Positions 63,233-64,000 of a stretch of DNA of 64,000 nucleotides are shown here, piece by piece. A program made the translations under genes and the position numbers. How positions within the stretch are numbered: position 1 is the stretch's first letter; every line of letters starts with the position of its first letter. The DNA comes from Paralcaligenes ureilyticus (GTDB taxonomy: Bacteria > Pseudomonadota > Gammaproteobacteria > Burkholderiales > Burkholderiaceae_B). Where the stretch lies: assembly GCF_004346225.1 (NCBI RefSeq), contig NZ_SMAJ01000016.1:41935-105934 (forward strand), in the 5' to 3' direction. A model generated the notes under the pieces. That model was not told where the DNA came from, did not search any database, and saw only the letters and a program-made list of their open reading frames with translations.

Positions 63233-63832
63233 ATGTCTCGCCATTTACCTTCTCGCCGCAGCTTTATCTCGCTGGCTGTCGCCGGCCTATTGTCGCTGGG
63301 GCTGGCGGGCTGCAAAGAACCCGTCAAATTCCAGGGCAGCGATATCAGCGGCACCCACCTGGGCCGCGATATGGCGATGGTCGACAGCAGCGGCACGCTG
63401 CGCACGCTGGCCGATTACAAAGGCAAGGTTGTGGTGGTGTTTTTCGGCTTCACCCATTGCCCGGATGTGTGCCCGACCTCGATGGCGGAACTGGCGCAAA
63501 CCATGAGTTTGCTGAAAGGCGATGCGAAAAAGGTGCAGGTCGTCATGATCACGGTCGATCCCGAACGGGACACGGGCGCCATCATGGACACCTACGTGAA
63601 AGCGTTCAATCCCAGCTTTGTGGGGCTGACGGGCTCGCCAGACCAATTACATAAAACGGCGCAATCGTTCAAGGCCTACTATGCCAAGGCTTCGGGCGGT
63701 ACGGCAGACAGCTACAGCATGAATCATTCCTCGTCCTTTTATATCCTGGACCAGACGGGCGAGGCCCGGGTATTGCTCAACGGCAATGCCCCGGCCAAAG
63801 TCATTGCCGACGATATCCGGCAACTGCTTTAG
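63233..63832 (+). CDS. SCO1/SenC copper chaperone lipoprotein
   Basis: A 199-residue periplasmic protein. A signal peptide with twin arginine and lipobox ends at Cys27 (LGLAGC). The copper ligands Cys76 and Cys80 (FTHCPDVCPTS) and His165 (MNHSSSFYILD) are all present. It delivers copper to the CuA site of subunit II, and is the only complete SCO in the cluster. Confidence 0.93.
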   Translation: MSRHLPSRRSFISLAVAGLLSLGLAGCKEPVKFQGSDISGTHLGRDMAMVDSSGTLRTLADYKGKVVVVFFGFTHCPDVCPTSMAELAQTMSLLKGDAKKVQVVMITVDPERDTGAIMDTYVKAFNPSFVGLTGSPDQLHKTAQSFKAYYAKASGGTADSYSMNHSSSFYILDQTGEARVLLNGNAPAKVIADDIRQLL

Positions 63833-64000
63833 GACGTTTTCGGTTGAAGTGTTTACGGAACTGAACGCGTTTTGTATCGCTCTTTTTTTGAGCCGTTTTG
63901 GGTGGGGTCATTCTGTTAAGACGCCGCAGGGCGAGGGGTGGGTACCGTCCGGTCCGTCCAGCGGTCGGGGCGCTGCGCGCTCCGACTGCCCGGGTCTGCC
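63833..64000. other. Right-edge non-coding stretch
   Basis: No gene is visible in the last 168 bases. GTCGGGGCGC-tgc-GCGCTCCGAC at 63964-63986 forms a hairpin without a T run; it may be another dispersed palindrome but is cut by the window edge. Confidence 0.4.

Overview
The window reads as a betaproteobacterial chromosome, most probably Burkholderiales/Alcaligenaceae (Bordetella, Pusillimonas or Castellaniella relatives). This inference rests on the cox cluster architecture (ctaC-ctaD-small protein-DUF2970-ctaE-DUF2909-SURF1-SCO-like-ctaA-ctaB-SCO), a PhaM-type granule protein, a DUF3717 protein and glmS/glmU. No tRNA, rRNA or CRISPR was seen.

Two halves meet at the 3' end of glmS. From 1 to about 46.5 kb lies a mosaic of accessory catabolic and transport operons with changing base composition. 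It holds: (a) 1-7.4 kb, a hydantoinase/oxoprolinase pair (hyuA, partial hyuB) with a polyamine-type ABC importer and a TetR regulator that has its own palindrome; (b) 7.5-8.1 kb, gene debris including a RidA C-terminus; (c) 8.1-18.8 kb, a nine-gene dipeptide/opine-type ABC importer operon with a three-subunit FAD/2Fe-2S amino-acid dehydrogenase and an enolase-superfamily enzyme, divergent from a LysR gene; (d) 18.9-23.8 kb, marR plus a two-gene RND pump; (e) 24-29.1 kb, the bicarbonate-accumulating pair dabA/dabB divergent from a NhaR-like LysR gene; (f) 29.1-31.1 kb, a gene-poor AT-rich stretch with Tn7-like end repeats and overlapping micro-genes; (g) 31.1-45.1 kb, an organosulfonate island: a TauABC-like importer, a DegT-type aminotransferase, a HisD/HpsN-like dehydrogenase, cuyA (L-cysteate sulfo-lyase), a MocR regulator, an N-acyl-D-amino-acid deacylase, a second sulfonate-type ABC importer, and a deleted second copy of the MocR gene with its control region; (h) 45-46.5 kb, a MaoC pseudogene and an IS3 relic.

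From 46.5 kb to the end is core-like sequence: glmS, an Lrp regulator, a glycosyltransferase, an MFS exporter, glmU, phaM, DUF3717, a Nudix protein, and a complete-looking aa3 cytochrome oxidase and heme A assembly operon that lacks ctaG/cox11. Palindromic REP elements with a GTAG head are scattered here, one of them read in frame inside phaM.

The most interesting system is the sulfonate island. The gene set suggests uptake of a C3 sulfonate (dihydroxypropanesulfonate, cysteinolate or similar), oxidation by the HisD-like enzyme, amination by the DegT-like enzyme and desulfonation by CuyA. Both of its operons appear to share one duplicated MocR control region. The position of the whole accessory half downstream of glmS, together with Tn7-like end repeats, suggests a decayed attTn7 island.
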